64,000 bases of DNA from Synaphobranchus kaupii (GCA_029718625.1 CM056380.1:114586746-114650745); one strand, 5' to 3'. Positions 1-9,731 are shown, counted from the first letter of the stretch. Notes: a model not told the origin generated them from the letters alone. A program made the numbers and translations.

Positions 1-59
1 GAAGCAAGCCATAGCGCAGAAATAGCTCTTATCAAAATTCTTGAGGATAAAGTTGGTGA

Positions 60-131
60 CCTGGGGGGTATTTCACAAAGCAGGATTACTGAGTTAGCTG
101 GATAACTGCACTGAGTAAAATCCGGAATAGC
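60..131 (+). repeat. Single arm of the palindromic foldback family
   Basis: The stretch opens with CCTGGGGGGTATTTCACAAA and continues through the blocks ACTGAGTTAGCTGGATAACT and GCACTGAGTAAAA. The same arm recurs at 326-432, 5459-5514, 6985-7040, 14124-14190 and 14296-14360, and inverted at 1629-1703, 7108-7305 and 28170-28235. This copy shows only one arm, directly outside the larger palindrome that starts near 165. Confidence 0.75.
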
Positions 132-164
132 TCTTTTGTACTTCAGTCCATGTTACAGATTTGA

Positions 165-1836
165 GAAGTCAAGTGTTTTACACACTTTTTTACATACAAG
201 CTATACAGATGCTTATCTCAAGTCAGAATATGTATGTTTAAAATGTCCTTCAATTCTGTAGTTTAAAACGAACACATCGAACACATTCAGAATGAGACAA
301 AAATGAATAAAGATGAAGATTGAATCCAGGGGGTTATTTCACAAAACAGGATTACTTATTAGCTGGATAAGTAAATGCACTGAGTAAAACCCAGAATCCA
401 GTCCATGTTCCAGATTTGAGATGAAGTAAAAATGTCATGGTTTTAACCCTTTTTGCCTATGGTGGCCACGCGAGGGCGCTGCTCTTTTGGTGGATGCTTG
501 CTCTGCCCTGCTTAGATTGCGGAGCTGCTGTTAGCGTCGACACCTGTGCGTGGTCACCTTGAGAGATATTTAAGCCTACCGTTTCCTTCGTTCGGGGCTT
601 CGAGATTGTTTGTTTATTGTTTTGTACTGTGGTGTATTGTTGGCTGTGAGTGATTCGTACCATTTGGGCTACTCGCCTATTTTAACGTCTCCTTGTTGAG
701 ACAGGGCTTATTTCTTGCTGGCTCTGTAGTTACTTATCTCGTAGAAGTATGGGACCGCGGATCTCTGCTCTAATTCGTCTTTTTGTGCTTTTCTCTGTGT
801 ATGGAGTTTTGGGCGATTCTGTTCGGAACTGTAGTTCTGTTCGCCCTTCGGTACATGTCTTCCCATAGGGAGACCGGGCGATGTTGTGGACATGTTTTGC
901 GTGTGACTGCGAGCCTCAATATAGCCTTGGAACTTTAATTATCGGTTCCTTCGCCTCGTTACATTTCCCCTTACTGAGAGGCAGGGCTTGTATTTGTGTT
1001 TGAGCTTGTGCTAGTCAGATAGCCGATAATTCCGGTGCAGCTGTCCTTTCGTCTTTTTGTGCTTTTCTCCGTGTATGGAGATTTGGGCGATTCTGTTCGG
1101 AACTGTAGTTCTGTTCGCCCTTCGGTGCATGTCTTCCCATTGGGAGACCGGGCGATGTTGTGGACATGTTTGCGTGTGACTGCGAGCCTCAATCTAAGCC
1201 TTGGAACATTAATTATCTGTTCCCTCGCCTCGTTACATTTCTCCTTACTGAGAGGCTAGGGCGTGGCTTTCTATTTTAAGCTTAGTCATTTTGCTGGTAA
1301 GGCTATGGGGACTGCGGTGCTCCGTCGGCTCGCCTGTAAAATGTTTCTCCCTCCTGGAAGATCGGGCGTTTACCCCCTTTATGTTCTGCATGTGACTGCT
1401 AGCTTATGGAAGTAGCCACGGAACGTTATCTCTGTTCTTTCGCCTCCTCTTAAACAATCGTATCATTTTGCAATATTTGTTGACTGTGTATTTTGGTGTG
1501 TGTGTGTTCGTTGTATTGCCTCCTCCCTTATCTGCGGGGTTTCCCACCTTAGTGGCCCTAGGGCTTTAAGAATCCCCTTGCTGCGTTTGGCTCCTCCTTC
1601 CTCACACGTCACGCCCCATTACAAAAAAGGGCTGTTCACTCAGTGCAGTTATCCAGCTAACTCCGTAATCCTGCTTTGTGAAATACCCCCCTGGATTCAA
1701 TCTTCATCTTTGTCCTATTCTGAATTCTGAACTACAGAATTGAAGTAAATTTTAATACATAATACATATTTTGACCTGAGATAAGCATCTGCATAGTTTG
1801 TACATTAAAAAAAAATGTATAAAACACTTGCCTATG
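165..1836. repeat. Large palindromic (foldback) element split by an LTR insertion
   Basis: Bases about 165-432 and 1629-1836 are inverted copies of each other. Landmarks on the left are CAAGTGTTTT, CAGATGCTTATCTCA, TTCAATTCTGTAGTT, GATGAAGATTGAATCCAGG and the GCACTGAGTAAAACCC arm; each appears in reverse complement on the right in mirrored order. The loop is occupied by a 1.19-kb LTR (433-1623). There is no coding content. The ends are approximate because the arms contain small indels. This is a non-autonomous inverted-repeat element; which transposase moves it is not visible here. Confidence 0.75.
433..1623 (+). mobile_element. Solo LTR, family A, copy 1
   Basis: The element begins TGTCATGG and ends CCATTACA, giving the TG...CA ends of an LTR. 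It is flanked by a 5-bp direct repeat AAAAA (428-432 and 1624-1628). A TATA-like ATATTTAAG lies at 566-574. Inside are two tandem units of about 280 bp, each carrying GTTCGGAACTGTAGTTCTGT. The same ends, TATA-like box and unit recur on the other strand at 19800-21910. No primer-binding site, gag or pol follows, so I read it as a solo LTR. Short open frames inside it are not genes. The A-run duplication alone would be weak, but copy 2 has a clean one. Confidence 0.75.
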
Positions 1837-1896
1837 AGGAATTCCTCAAAAAATGCTTTTCAAAAAAACTTTAAAATCTGCTTTGTGTGTGTGTGT

Positions 1897-2022
1897 AGAT
1901 AGAATAGAATAGAATTACTTTTATTTTCCTGCAAGGGAACTTCAGTTGTAGCCCCAGCAACAACAAACAAGACATAGACAGTGGGGGGCAGACCCACAAC
2001 ACACAAACATATCAAACAAAGA
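1897..2022 (-). repeat. 3' tail of a LINE- or SINE-like retroposon, minus strand
   Basis: Read on the minus strand, the stretch ends in an AATAAAAGTAATTC segment followed by (ATTCT)n, a simple-repeat tail typical of fish non-LTR retrotransposons. The block with GGGAACTTCAGTTGTAGCC and GACATAGACAGTGGGG on the plus strand is repeated at 23689-23800. Family not identified. Confidence 0.55.
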
Positions 2023-2068
2023 CATTCAATATCATCATTGCATGAAACTAATTATGTGAATTAATAGC

Positions 2069-2578
2069 CTACAGCCAAACGTCATGATTAAAAATAGCCC
2101 CCGCTGTCCCGAGATGTCCAGTGTTATCAAGCAGTCCAACACAAACTCCACCTCCACGACTCCATACACGCAGTGTTGTGGTCTGTACACTGTCGAAAAC
2201 GGAGCACCGAACTGCGTCAGCCTTCGCAGTCGTTGCCTCACTCCTCCTCTGCATTATGTTCTCCTTTCCTTTCTCTGGTGGCCTTTTGAAGATTGCCTGC
2301 AGTCCTAGATCAGTCCCGAGTCCCGACATCTTCAACTCTGGTGAAGAACGATGGTAAACTTTGTAGCTGTAGGTCCAACGGACATTCCCGAACATATGTT
2401 GTGAATGCGTCTCCATGGTGGCGACCACAAAATTATCCCGAATATACAATTCGTTAATATTATCAAAACAAGCAGCAGGAATGCCCTGAACAATCTCCAG
2501 CTCGCTTCCCCATCCCACAACAGACACACAGCGCATGAAAAAAACAAAAGACAAAAGCCCCGACATGACAAAATACAT
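2069..2578 (-). CDS. Unrecognised reading frame with signal-peptide-like start (doubtful gene)
   Basis: An open frame of 169 codons on the minus strand. The first 20 residues are hydrophobic (MYFVMSGLLSFVFF...), followed by a mixed acidic/basic segment containing CFDNINELYIRDNF and VRWTYSYKVYHR. The composition of residues 1-75 looks protein-like; the second half (KRPPEKGKENIMQRR, then a glycine-rich end) does not. I do not recognise a family. It could be the first exon of a secreted or membrane protein running off the left edge, but I saw no convincing donor site, and the frame sits just upstream of a minus-strand retroposon tail at 1897-2022, so it may be chance or a degenerate insertion. 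The frame alone does not establish a gene. Confidence 0.25.
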   Translation of the reverse strand: MYFVMSGLLSFVFFMRCVSVVGWGSELEIVQGIPAACFDNINELYIRDNFVVATMETHSQHMFGNVRWTYSYKVYHRSSPELKMSGLGTDLGLQAIFKRPPEKGKENIMQRRSEATTAKADAVRCSVFDSVQTTTLRVWSRGGGVCVGLLDNTGHLGTAGAIFNHDVWL

Positions 2579-2599
2579 TCAAATTAACAGACACGAACA

Positions 2600-3480
2600 C
2601 GAGAGAAAGCTGGACTACATGTCGCCATTACAGCTCCACGTGAGATGCGTGCGTGCATGCATGCATGTGTCCATGCATATATGTTGAGGTCTGGATACAA
2701 TCAGCCATTTCCTAATGTCAGTGCTGAAGTCACTACCCAAGGGGATACTACAATGGTACCAAGTTTGTCAACACTGCCTCGCTGCCCAGAATGGTTCCAC
2801 AAGTCGACTGCACACTTTTTTCCTGCACGACCGCAACAAGCAGTCAACCCTGGGTCCCGGTCATAGACACAGAAGTTGAGGTGCAGTTGCACCCTAAAGC
2901 AGTGTTACCAGTGGTTACCCAATACTGACAGGGCCGATGCGTGGCCCCTGCTTATAACTGTCCTGTGTATAACAGTGCTGAGAGCGCGGAGGGGGGCTGA
3001 TGACAGTGTTTAGGTTTATCACAAAGGGTGCCGTTGGCAGCGCGGAGAGCTAATTGGCATTGGTGCTGTGCACTGCGGCCACGCGATCTCCCGGTGATTT
3101 ATTATGTGCAATTTCCTTATCGTCCCGAGTGAAGAAACGCCAACTAAGCAGCGCCCAATCAATCTCCGCGTGGCGAATGAGAAATAAGGTTTTTTTTTAA
3201 AAATGTGCACAATAACACAATGTGCGACCACGTGAATCAGGTGTAATCGATACAGGCAGTAGTGTGGCCGTAGTGAGTTTATTTCGGGAGCCGGACGTTC
3301 TTTCTGAACACTCAATGCTTTGATCATTTAGTTTCTTCTGCAAAAAAAAAAGCAACCCTTTTGACGCAGCAGTTTTTACCATTCATTCCTCAGAAACAGA
3401 TGGCGATGACTTATTCCGAATATTATAAAATTTTATATTCTTCAGCATTTTAACGTTTGTGCATGTAGGGGTTCACCATC
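2600..3480. other. Gene-free, non-repetitive stretch
   Basis: No exon recognised. Bases 2940-3200 are moderately GC-rich and unlike the repeats on either side, so they could be conserved non-coding sequence or an upstream region for the frame at 2069-2578. This is inference only. Confidence 0.3.
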
Positions 3481-3492
3481 CTGATGTTTGTA

Positions 3493-3767
3493 CACTGCAA
3501 AAAATGTCTGTCTTAAAAAGCATTTTAATCTCATATTTAGACTTTAGAATCTTATTTCTGTTACTTTTTTACTAAATAAAACAAACTATCTACCAGTGGG
3601 GTGAGACATTTTTGACAAGATTTGCCAATGGAATAAGATAATTACATTTGTCAAGTAAAAAGTAACTTAAAATCATATTTTTTCCCCTCAAAAGTGAAAA
3701 ATATTATCTTGTTTTAAGTTTCATTGCAAGGCAAAAACACTTGTTAAGACAGACATTTTTTGCAGTG
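3493..3767. mobile_element. MITE with CACTGCAAAAAA termini
   Basis: Terminal inverted repeats of about 24 bp: CACTGCAAAAAATGTCTGTC at the left and its reverse complement ending GCAGTG at 3767. TA dinucleotides flank both ends. The interior is AT-rich and non-coding. A very common type of fish short inverted-repeat element. Confidence 0.8.
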
Positions 3768-3982
3768 TAAAAAAGGTTATACTTAAGGACAGGGCCAGTT
3801 CTAGGCATGGGCAATAAAGGCAGTCGCCTAGCATGCCATCTGTATGGGGGGGGCAGGGGTAATCTAGGATGGCATCCCATTGGGGAGGGGCATCAACCGT
3901 CTGGGAGGCGCCAAATGAAGTGAAAAAATGTGGAAATGATAGTCTGCGAAATCTCATGTAGTACGCAATCGCTACCTGAACA

Positions 3983-4028
3983 CCCCCCCCCCCAAATAAG
4001 CATTAATTACCTAACCCCCCCCCCCCCC
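3983..4028. repeat. Two poly-C runs
   Basis: Runs of 11 C (3983-3993) and 14 C (4015-4028), separated by 21 bases. They are part of a series of eleven such runs in the first 41 kb. Confidence 0.9.
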
Positions 4029-4131
4029 TCCCAGTCCTAGGGTGTCACAAAGGCTAGAGCCTGTTTAAGAACACTCAAGTGGTGAATGTTTATGGTTTGT
4101 AATGGTCTGCTGTGGCATTCAAGAGCTGTCG

Positions 4132-4223
4132 TGAGTAGACCCTGCTTTCATTGTGAGTAGACCCTGCTTTCACCGTGAGTAGACCCTGCTTTCACCGTGA
4201 GTAGACCCTGCTTTCACCGTGAG
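4132..4223 (+). repeat. 22-bp tandem repeat, four copies
   Basis: The unit GTGAGTAGACCCTGCTTTCA plus two bases is repeated four times with one or two differences. Non-coding minisatellite. Confidence 0.85.
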
Positions 4224-4457
4224 TCATTGGCTTACTCTGAATACAGTAAGCATGAAAATAACTAGTGCTTTTCTCACGCATTCACTTTCATTTGGAACGG
4301 CTTAAATGAACTAAACACTTGTGAAATCTGTTAGAACACAACTGCGCAAAGACTGGATAGTGGACACATATCTTACTGCCACACATTATGCAAGACAGAA
4401 TTAGAATTATTGGCAATATATGTTTCAGTGAAATCATCACATTTGTTCCATGAGTTC

Positions 4458-4640
4458 TATATATGGTGTGGCCTGCTGGGTGGCTCATTGGGTTGAGGCA
4501 CCACGCTGGGGTGCATGGATGAGCCCCACGGTCTGGGGTCGAATTCGGACCGTGCCAGTGCCGACTGTGGCCGATAGCCCAGCAGGGGGCGACACGCAAT
4601 TCGCGATTGCGTCTCCCAAGGTATGGGTGGGTTCAGTCGG
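4458..4640 (+). mobile_element. tRNA-derived SINE-like element
   Basis: An A-box-like TGGCTCATTGGGTTGAGG is followed about 50 bases later by a B-box-like GGGTCGAATTCGG, the spacing of a tRNA-type RNA polymerase III promoter. A GC-rich body with AGCAGGGGGCGACACG follows. The 3' end is unclear; it may reach the short ATT run near 4848-4860. I saw no target duplication. Confidence 0.5.
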
Positions 4641-4860
4641 TCCACGTGCATTTGGCGTCCGTGGTCTACGTGCCAGTTGAACATGAGTAGTCTTCCTTTG
4701 ACTCCACTCTGTGCGAGTTTGGCGAGTCTGCACTCTCATGTGTGTCCCAAGCACTGGGGCTGCTCCATCAACATGGTTGGAATAAATTGGACATTCCAAA
4801 TTAGGGTGCGAATTGGATATACACAATATAGCCCAATGTTGGATGCCATATTATTATTAT

Positions 4861-5458
4861 GAAATGAAATGTACTGTGAAATAAAAACATGCCAAAGAAG
4901 AAGTCATTTCATTTAATTACATCCTGATATCATACAATACGCCTATTGCTTTTGGTTTATCTCAGTGTTTTGTTCTGTGGCGTACCCTGTAATTCAGATT
5001 TACCTGACAAATTAACCCATTTTATTCAGTTTCTGAATTTGAGATCACAAAAGCTACAGGGAGCTTAATTCAGGTAAAGAGGGGATATTGGGTTCTCATA
5101 ACTATGATGAATTGCACAACTGCACATGCGTGGAGAAGAGTAAGTGAACTTTCCCACAAAATAAATGCACAGAAAAATCGAGTGTAATTCTATATGTGTC
5201 CATACATAAAATAATAAACTCAAGCTGATGCAGAATCTTATGCAATACCACTAAAGACAATGTTGAGATAAGAATGTTAAATAAAGCAACAAATAAGAAA
5301 CAATAGCTTTCCCTAATGCATTACCATGTCTAATACTGCTATTGTGTTTGTGGCGGTCTAAAGTATATGGTGCAACACTACGGTGTGTTTAAATGAGGGA
5401 AAAGCATGTAACTTTGGTTTAGTCCTCCTCATTGACGCAGAATAACATTTTGGGTGAC
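4861..5458. other. AT-rich stretch without recognised features
   Basis: No long open frame, no recognisable exon and no clear inverted repeat were seen between the SINE-like element and the palindromic element at 5459. Confidence 0.5.
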
Positions 5459-5514
5459 CAGGGGGGTATACTACAAAAGCAGGATTATTGAGTTAGCTGG
5501 ATTACTGGGTTAGC

Positions 5515-6979
5515 TGTAACGTTCCGTTCCCTTCCTGTCCGTTTTCCATGTTTTACCCTTTCCCTCCGTGTCATGTTGGATTCCCTTCGTCCGTGTTTTC
5601 CCCGTTGCTACAGGCTGGGCGTGCCCCCTTCTGCTTGTTTCACTCTGTTCCCCCACTTCGGTTTCAACCTATCTCTTTTCCCTCTTGTGGCATGCATTCC
5701 TCACCTGTTAATTAATCAATCACCCTCGGTTACATTCCTCACGCTTTCGTTATTGGTTTCAATTTCACTCCCCTACTTAAACCCCCGACTGGCTGCTATT
5801 CAGCGCCAGTTCGTTAACATACTTCGTTTGTTTCCTGGTCTCCTGTTTTCTAGTCCTGTAAAGTTAGAACTCTGCTGTGGGTTTTTCCTTGTTAGCTCTT
5901 CTGTTTATTTTTACCACCTGTTTTGTTAGTTATCCAGCCCTGGCTGTCGCGGTTTACTCTGCCTTTAACCTGTCTACTTAAATACCAGCCTTTTCTGTAC
6001 CTACCAGTCTGTAGCTGTTTAGTCTCCCTGTGTGTGTTGCGGTACCTCCGCTCCCAGCTAACATTGCGTCCGCAGTTAGGTGTTCTGACTCTCTATCCTG
6101 CAGTGGTTCCTGTCCGGCCGTGGCTACCTCCATTGCTGCGGTTACGGTTCCAGGCTCCTCTGTGACCCAGCTACCCCAACCGGGCCAACCTGAGCTCCGC
6201 TACACAGCTCCGCCCTGCTGTTTACCTACCTCTGCATCCAGTCCAGTACCTGTTGGATCTCCCGGTCCAGATCCAGTCCAGTTCCGGTTCGGAACTCACC
6301 TCCTGTTTAAAGTCCAGTTCCGGTTTGGAACAACCTGTCGTTCCTGTTATCCAGTTCCTGTTGGACCTCCCGGTCCAGATCCAGTTCTGGTTCGGAACTC
6401 ACCTCCTGTTTAAAGTCCAGTTCCGGTTTGGAACAACCCGTCGTTCCTGTTATCCAGTTCCTGTTGGACCTCCCGGTCCAGATCCAGTTCTGGTTCGGAA
6501 CTCACCTCCTGTTTAAAGTCCAGTTCCGGTTTGGAACAACCCGTCGTTCCTGTTATCCAGTTCCTGTTGGACCTCCCGGTCCAGATCCAGTTCTGGTTCG
6601 GAACTCACCTCCTGTTTAAAGTCCAGTTCCGGTTTGGAACAACCCTTCGTTCCCGTGATCCAGTTCCGGAGTGGACCTCCCGGTCCATTACAAGTCCAGT
6701 TCCGGTTTGGAACACACCTGGTTCCGTTACCCAGTTCCTGTGGGTTCGCCCGATCCAGTACCAGTCCAAGTTCCGGCTTGGAACTTCCAGGGGTGACCTA
6801 AGTCCAGCTCCGGCTTGGAGCAGTTCGCTGTGCCGGAGCACTTCCCCATTCCTGTTTTGCCATTGTGTTAACTTGTGTACAGCTTGGGACTACCCCCAAA
6901 GCTCCTAATAAATACCCATTTCTGTTTCCCTGTCTCCTGGTCGTTGCATTTGGGTTCAGCCCGTGTTTGGTTCGTGACA
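5515..6979 (+). mobile_element. Solo LTR, family B
   Basis: Begins TGTAACGTTCCG and ends GGTTCGTGACA, with TG...CA termini. The flanking 5-mers are TTAGC (5510-5514) and TTATC (6980-6984), an imperfect target duplication. A polyadenylation signal AATAAA lies at 6907-6912, about 70 bases before the end, as expected near the R region of an LTR. The middle carries four copies of a 103-bp tandem repeat (6249-6660). No primer-binding site or coding region follows, so it reads as a solo LTR. The overlapping open frames at 5573-6908 are by-products of the tandem repeat. It is not the same family as the LTRs at 433 and 19800. Confidence 0.65.
6249..6660 (+). repeat. 103-bp tandem repeat inside LTR family B
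   Basis: The landmark CCTGTTGGA(C/T)CTCCCGGTCC recurs at 6249, 6358, 6460 and 6563. The unit length is not a multiple of three, so each copy changes frame. Diverged partial units follow to about 6800, recognisable by the TCCGG(T/C)TTGGAAC words. Confidence 0.85.
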
Positions 6980-7128
6980 TTATCTGGATTATTGAGTTAG
7001 CTGGATTACTGAGTTAGCTGGATAACTGCACTGAGTAAAACCCGGCTCTTTTTTTACAAAAAAACAGCTCTTTTTTTACTTCAGTTCATGTTCCTAGATT
7101 TGGGTGGGTTCCGGGTTTTACTCAGTGC

Positions 7129-7290
7129 AGTAATCCAGCTAACTCAGTAATCCAGCTAACTCAGTAATCCAGCTAACTCAGTAATCCAGCTAACTCAGTA
7201 ATCCAGCTAACTCAGTAATCCAGCTAACTCAGTAATCCAGCTAACTCAGTAATCCAGCTAACTCAGTAATCCAGCTAACTCAGTAATCCA
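7129..7290 (-). repeat. 17-bp tandem array grown from a foldback arm
   Basis: The unit TAATCCAGCTAACTCAG is repeated about ten times in a row almost without change. In other copies of the family it occurs once or twice per arm. It is a perfect tandem repeat without spacers, so not a CRISPR-like array. Confidence 0.9.
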
Positions 7291-7323
7291 GCTTTGTGAA
7301 ATACACCCCCCCCCCCCCCCCCC

Positions 7324-7787
7324 GATGTGATCCCACAAAAACATGGGGAAGGAGTGTGAAAATTAACTTGAATTTGTGAAGTCATGCAAGCAAAGCTGGG
7401 CTCTGAAATCCTGGGGGCTGCAGTGGCTGCTGGGTTTCCTTGTGTTTCAGCACTTAAGCACTTCATTTAAGTCATCGATTGGCTAAAGAGTCCACACATC
7501 TTGTTTCTTAAATTGGCTGATGATTAAAAGGAAACTACAGGAACCTGCAGACACTGCAGCCCCGCAGGACTGCTGTTTCAGACCCCCGATTGAAAGGGTA
7601 GCTTTATTTTACCCTCCAGGAAATGGGGTTGGCGGGGGTTATCAGCCATGTGGAGTGGGGATTCGGTTGGGTGGATGTAAAGGGATGCTGTTTAGTTGGG
7701 GAACCAGTAGGGGGGTGTTGTGTGAAATCATGTGGAAAAAAATGCAATTAAAAAAGTTTTATGCTTACAATAATGTGATTTATATAA
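7324..7787. other. Spacer without recognised features
   Basis: No exon or clear repeat seen. Short open frames here have no protein-like composition. Confidence 0.45.
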
Positions 7788-7789
7788 TA

Positions 7790-9320
7790 CACTACTCATA
7801 AAAAGTTAGGGATATTTGGCTTTCGGGTGAAATTTATGGAAAATGTAAGTTCACGCTACAGTGATATTATACGTATCATGAAAGTAGGGCATTTAAGTAG
7901 AAGCATGCAATGGTGATTTCCTCATCTCAAACAATTTATTGAAACAAAAGCCAACAACAGTGGTGGGTATACCACAACAAAAATGTCAATGTCTCAATAA
8001 CTTGTCATGTGCCCTTGAGCATCAATTACAGCTTGACAACGACGTCTCATGCTGTTCACAAGTCGACTTATTGTCTGCTGAGGCATGGCATCCCACTCTT
8101 CTTGAAGGGCGGCCCTCAGGTCATTGAGGTTCTGGGGTACAGAGTTACGAGCCTCTACACGGTGAGTCAGCTGATCCCATAGGTTTTCTATAGGATTCAG
8201 GTCTGGAGAAAGTGCAGGCCACTCCATTTGAGGTACCCCAGTCTCCAGCAGCCTTTCCCTAATGATGCGACCTCGATGAGCTGGAGCATTGTCGTCCATG
8301 AAGATGAAATTAGGCCTGTGTTGTTCATGCAGGGGCACAATGACTGGATTAATGATGTTATTCAGGTAGTATGGGCTTGTCACTGTATCATTCACAAAGT
8401 GTAGGGCAGTTCTGTATTGACTAGACACACCTGCCCACACTGTAACACCGCCACCACCAAAGGGTCGTCTGGTGACAACAGTGGCTGATGCATAGCGCTC
8501 TCCTTGACGTCTCCAACATCGTTGGCGGCCATCATTTCTGCTCAACGTGAATCGACTTTCATCAGAGAACAGCACTGAGGCCCACTGGTCCCTCGTCCAG
8601 CGTAAATGCTCCCTGGCCCATGCAAGACGATGACGCCTGTGCCTGGTGGTGTGGTCAGGTACCCTTGCAGGTCGTCTAGCACGCAGACCACGCTGATGTA
8701 AACGGTTTCGAATGGTCTGACGTGACACTTGGGTGCCTCTCACCTCCCTTAAATGTGCCTGGAGTTGAGTGGCATTCATCATCCGGTTCCGCAGGGCACT
8801 GTTCACAATGAAGCGGTCATCAGTGTGGGATGTGGCCAAAGGACGTCCACTTCTATGCCTTTCTGTGACTCTTCCAGTCTCTCTGTATCTCTGTTGCAAC
8901 CTGCTGATGACACTCTGTGACACTCTAAGCTCAGTGGCCACTTCCCTCTGAGAACATCCTGTTTGAAGCCTCGCAATGGCGAGGTACTGTTGATCAATTG
9001 TTAGGTGTCGTCTTGGTCTCATGATGTCAAAATGTGAACAGCATGATGAAGAGGACTGTTTAAATACCAATTCTAATTGAACCAGGAAATTTATTGGTCG
9101 ATTCATGGATCAAACACCTGTTGTGAATTTTGCCGTTCAGCTCCTTGTTAGAGAACAGCAAGTTGTGCAAAAAGTACTGAAACATTGAATAGTTGGACAT
9201 GTGCATTCAAAAGTTTAGAGAAGGTCAAATTAATTTCACCTGTAAAGGTTATAGTGCATTTTAGGTTCATCCTGAAATTTCACCCGAAAGCCGAATATCC
9301 CTAACTTTTTGTGAGTAGTG
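7790..9320 (-). mobile_element. Complete Tc1-type DNA transposon
   Basis: The element is 1531 bp with terminal inverted repeats of roughly 45 bp. The left end starts CACTACTCATAAAAAGTTAG and the right end is the reverse complement of CACTACTCACAAAAAGTTAG; the TIRs show only a few mismatches. Both ends abut TA (7788-7789 and 9321-9322), the target duplication of the Tc1/mariner superfamily. It encodes one intact transposase on the minus strand. Both TIRs and the gene are preserved, so this looks young. Confidence 0.93.
7994..9022 (-). CDS. Tc1-family transposase, intact
   Basis: The protein cuts and pastes its own element at TA sites in the nucleus. From the chosen start (MRPRRHLT) it is 342 residues, the usual Tc1 length; an in-frame ATG 28 codons upstream at 9106 would add a tail unlike the family. 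Residues 1-110 carry a paired-type helix-turn-helix pair (QREVATELRVSQSVISRL, then TQVSRQTIRNRL) with a GRP hook (RSGRPLATS) between them. The catalytic triad is visible: Asp in FSDESRF, Asp in FMDDNAPAH, and Glu in DLNPIENLWD, 34 residues after the second Asp, so DD34E. A glycine-rich box (RPFGGGGVTVWAG) lies between the first and second Asp. There is no stop or frameshift, so the enzyme could be active; activity is not shown by sequence alone. Confidence 0.95.
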   Translation of the reverse strand: MRPRRHLTIDQQYLAIARLQTGCSQREVATELRVSQSVISRLQQRYRETGRVTERHRSGRPLATSHTDDRFIVNSALRNRMMNATQLQAHLREVRGTQVSRQTIRNRLHQRGLRARRPARVPDHTTRHRRHRLAWAREHLRWTRDQWASVLFSDESRFTLSRNDGRQRCWRRQGERYASATVVTRRPFGGGGVTVWAGVSSQYRTALHFVNDTVTSPYYLNNIINPVIVPLHEQHRPNFIFMDDNAPAHRGRIIRERLLETGVPQMEWPALSPDLNPIENLWDQLTHRVEARNSVPQNLNDLRAALQEEWDAMPQQTISRLVNSMRRRCQAVIDAQGHMTSY

Positions 9321-9322
9321 TA

Positions 9323-9731
9323 TATGAAGTAGAGAAAACCGCTTATCCTCACTTATCCTCCCTCCAAGGCCGTCAAACAAGTGGTTTGATAATTGTCATC
9401 TCCATGAACATCATCCAGTTCAGTCACATTGTTTACTTTTTTTCACGGTTGAAGCAAACTTTGTCTTTCTTATCATTTATCATTTCACAATGGGCCAGGA
9501 GACAAAAAAAACAGAGGAGCTGTAAATGAAAAAATATTTTCTCGGTGATAGAGTTGAGGCAGGAGTAGAAATGGGAACGCTAACAAGCTTAGCAGCGGCT
9601 TCTGTGCATTCTGGATTCCCATCATCACTTGCTAAAGACTTCCTTTTTTTACTTAACTGACAGTAGTTTTAGTTAAATGCTTTTTAAAAATGTTTTGTGT
9701 GTATGTGCGTGCGTGCATGCGTGCGTGTGTG

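Larger units (their letters stand above)
5459..7323. repeat. Palindromic foldback element split by an LTR and expanded in one arm
   Basis: The left arm starts CCAGGGGGGTATACTACAAA at 5459, is interrupted at 5515 by an LTR, and resumes at 6985 through ACTGAGTTAGCTGGATAACT and GCACTGAGTAAAACCCGG. The right arm starts near 7108 with CCGGGTTTTACTCAGTGCAG and ends in GTGAAATACA plus an 18-base C run (7306-7323). The right arm holds about ten tandem copies of a 17-bp unit that is normally present once. Same family as 60-131, 165-1836 and 14124-14470. Confidence 0.75.

Noticed and set aside
5573..6908. Series of plus frames with repeated proline-rich segments
   Set aside because: Produced by a 103-bp tandem repeat inside LTR B; the frame changes in each unit, which a real coding repeat would not tolerate.
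7129..7290. Regular short repeats resembling a CRISPR array
   Set aside because: Units are contiguous without spacers, derive from a transposon arm, and the DNA is vertebrate.
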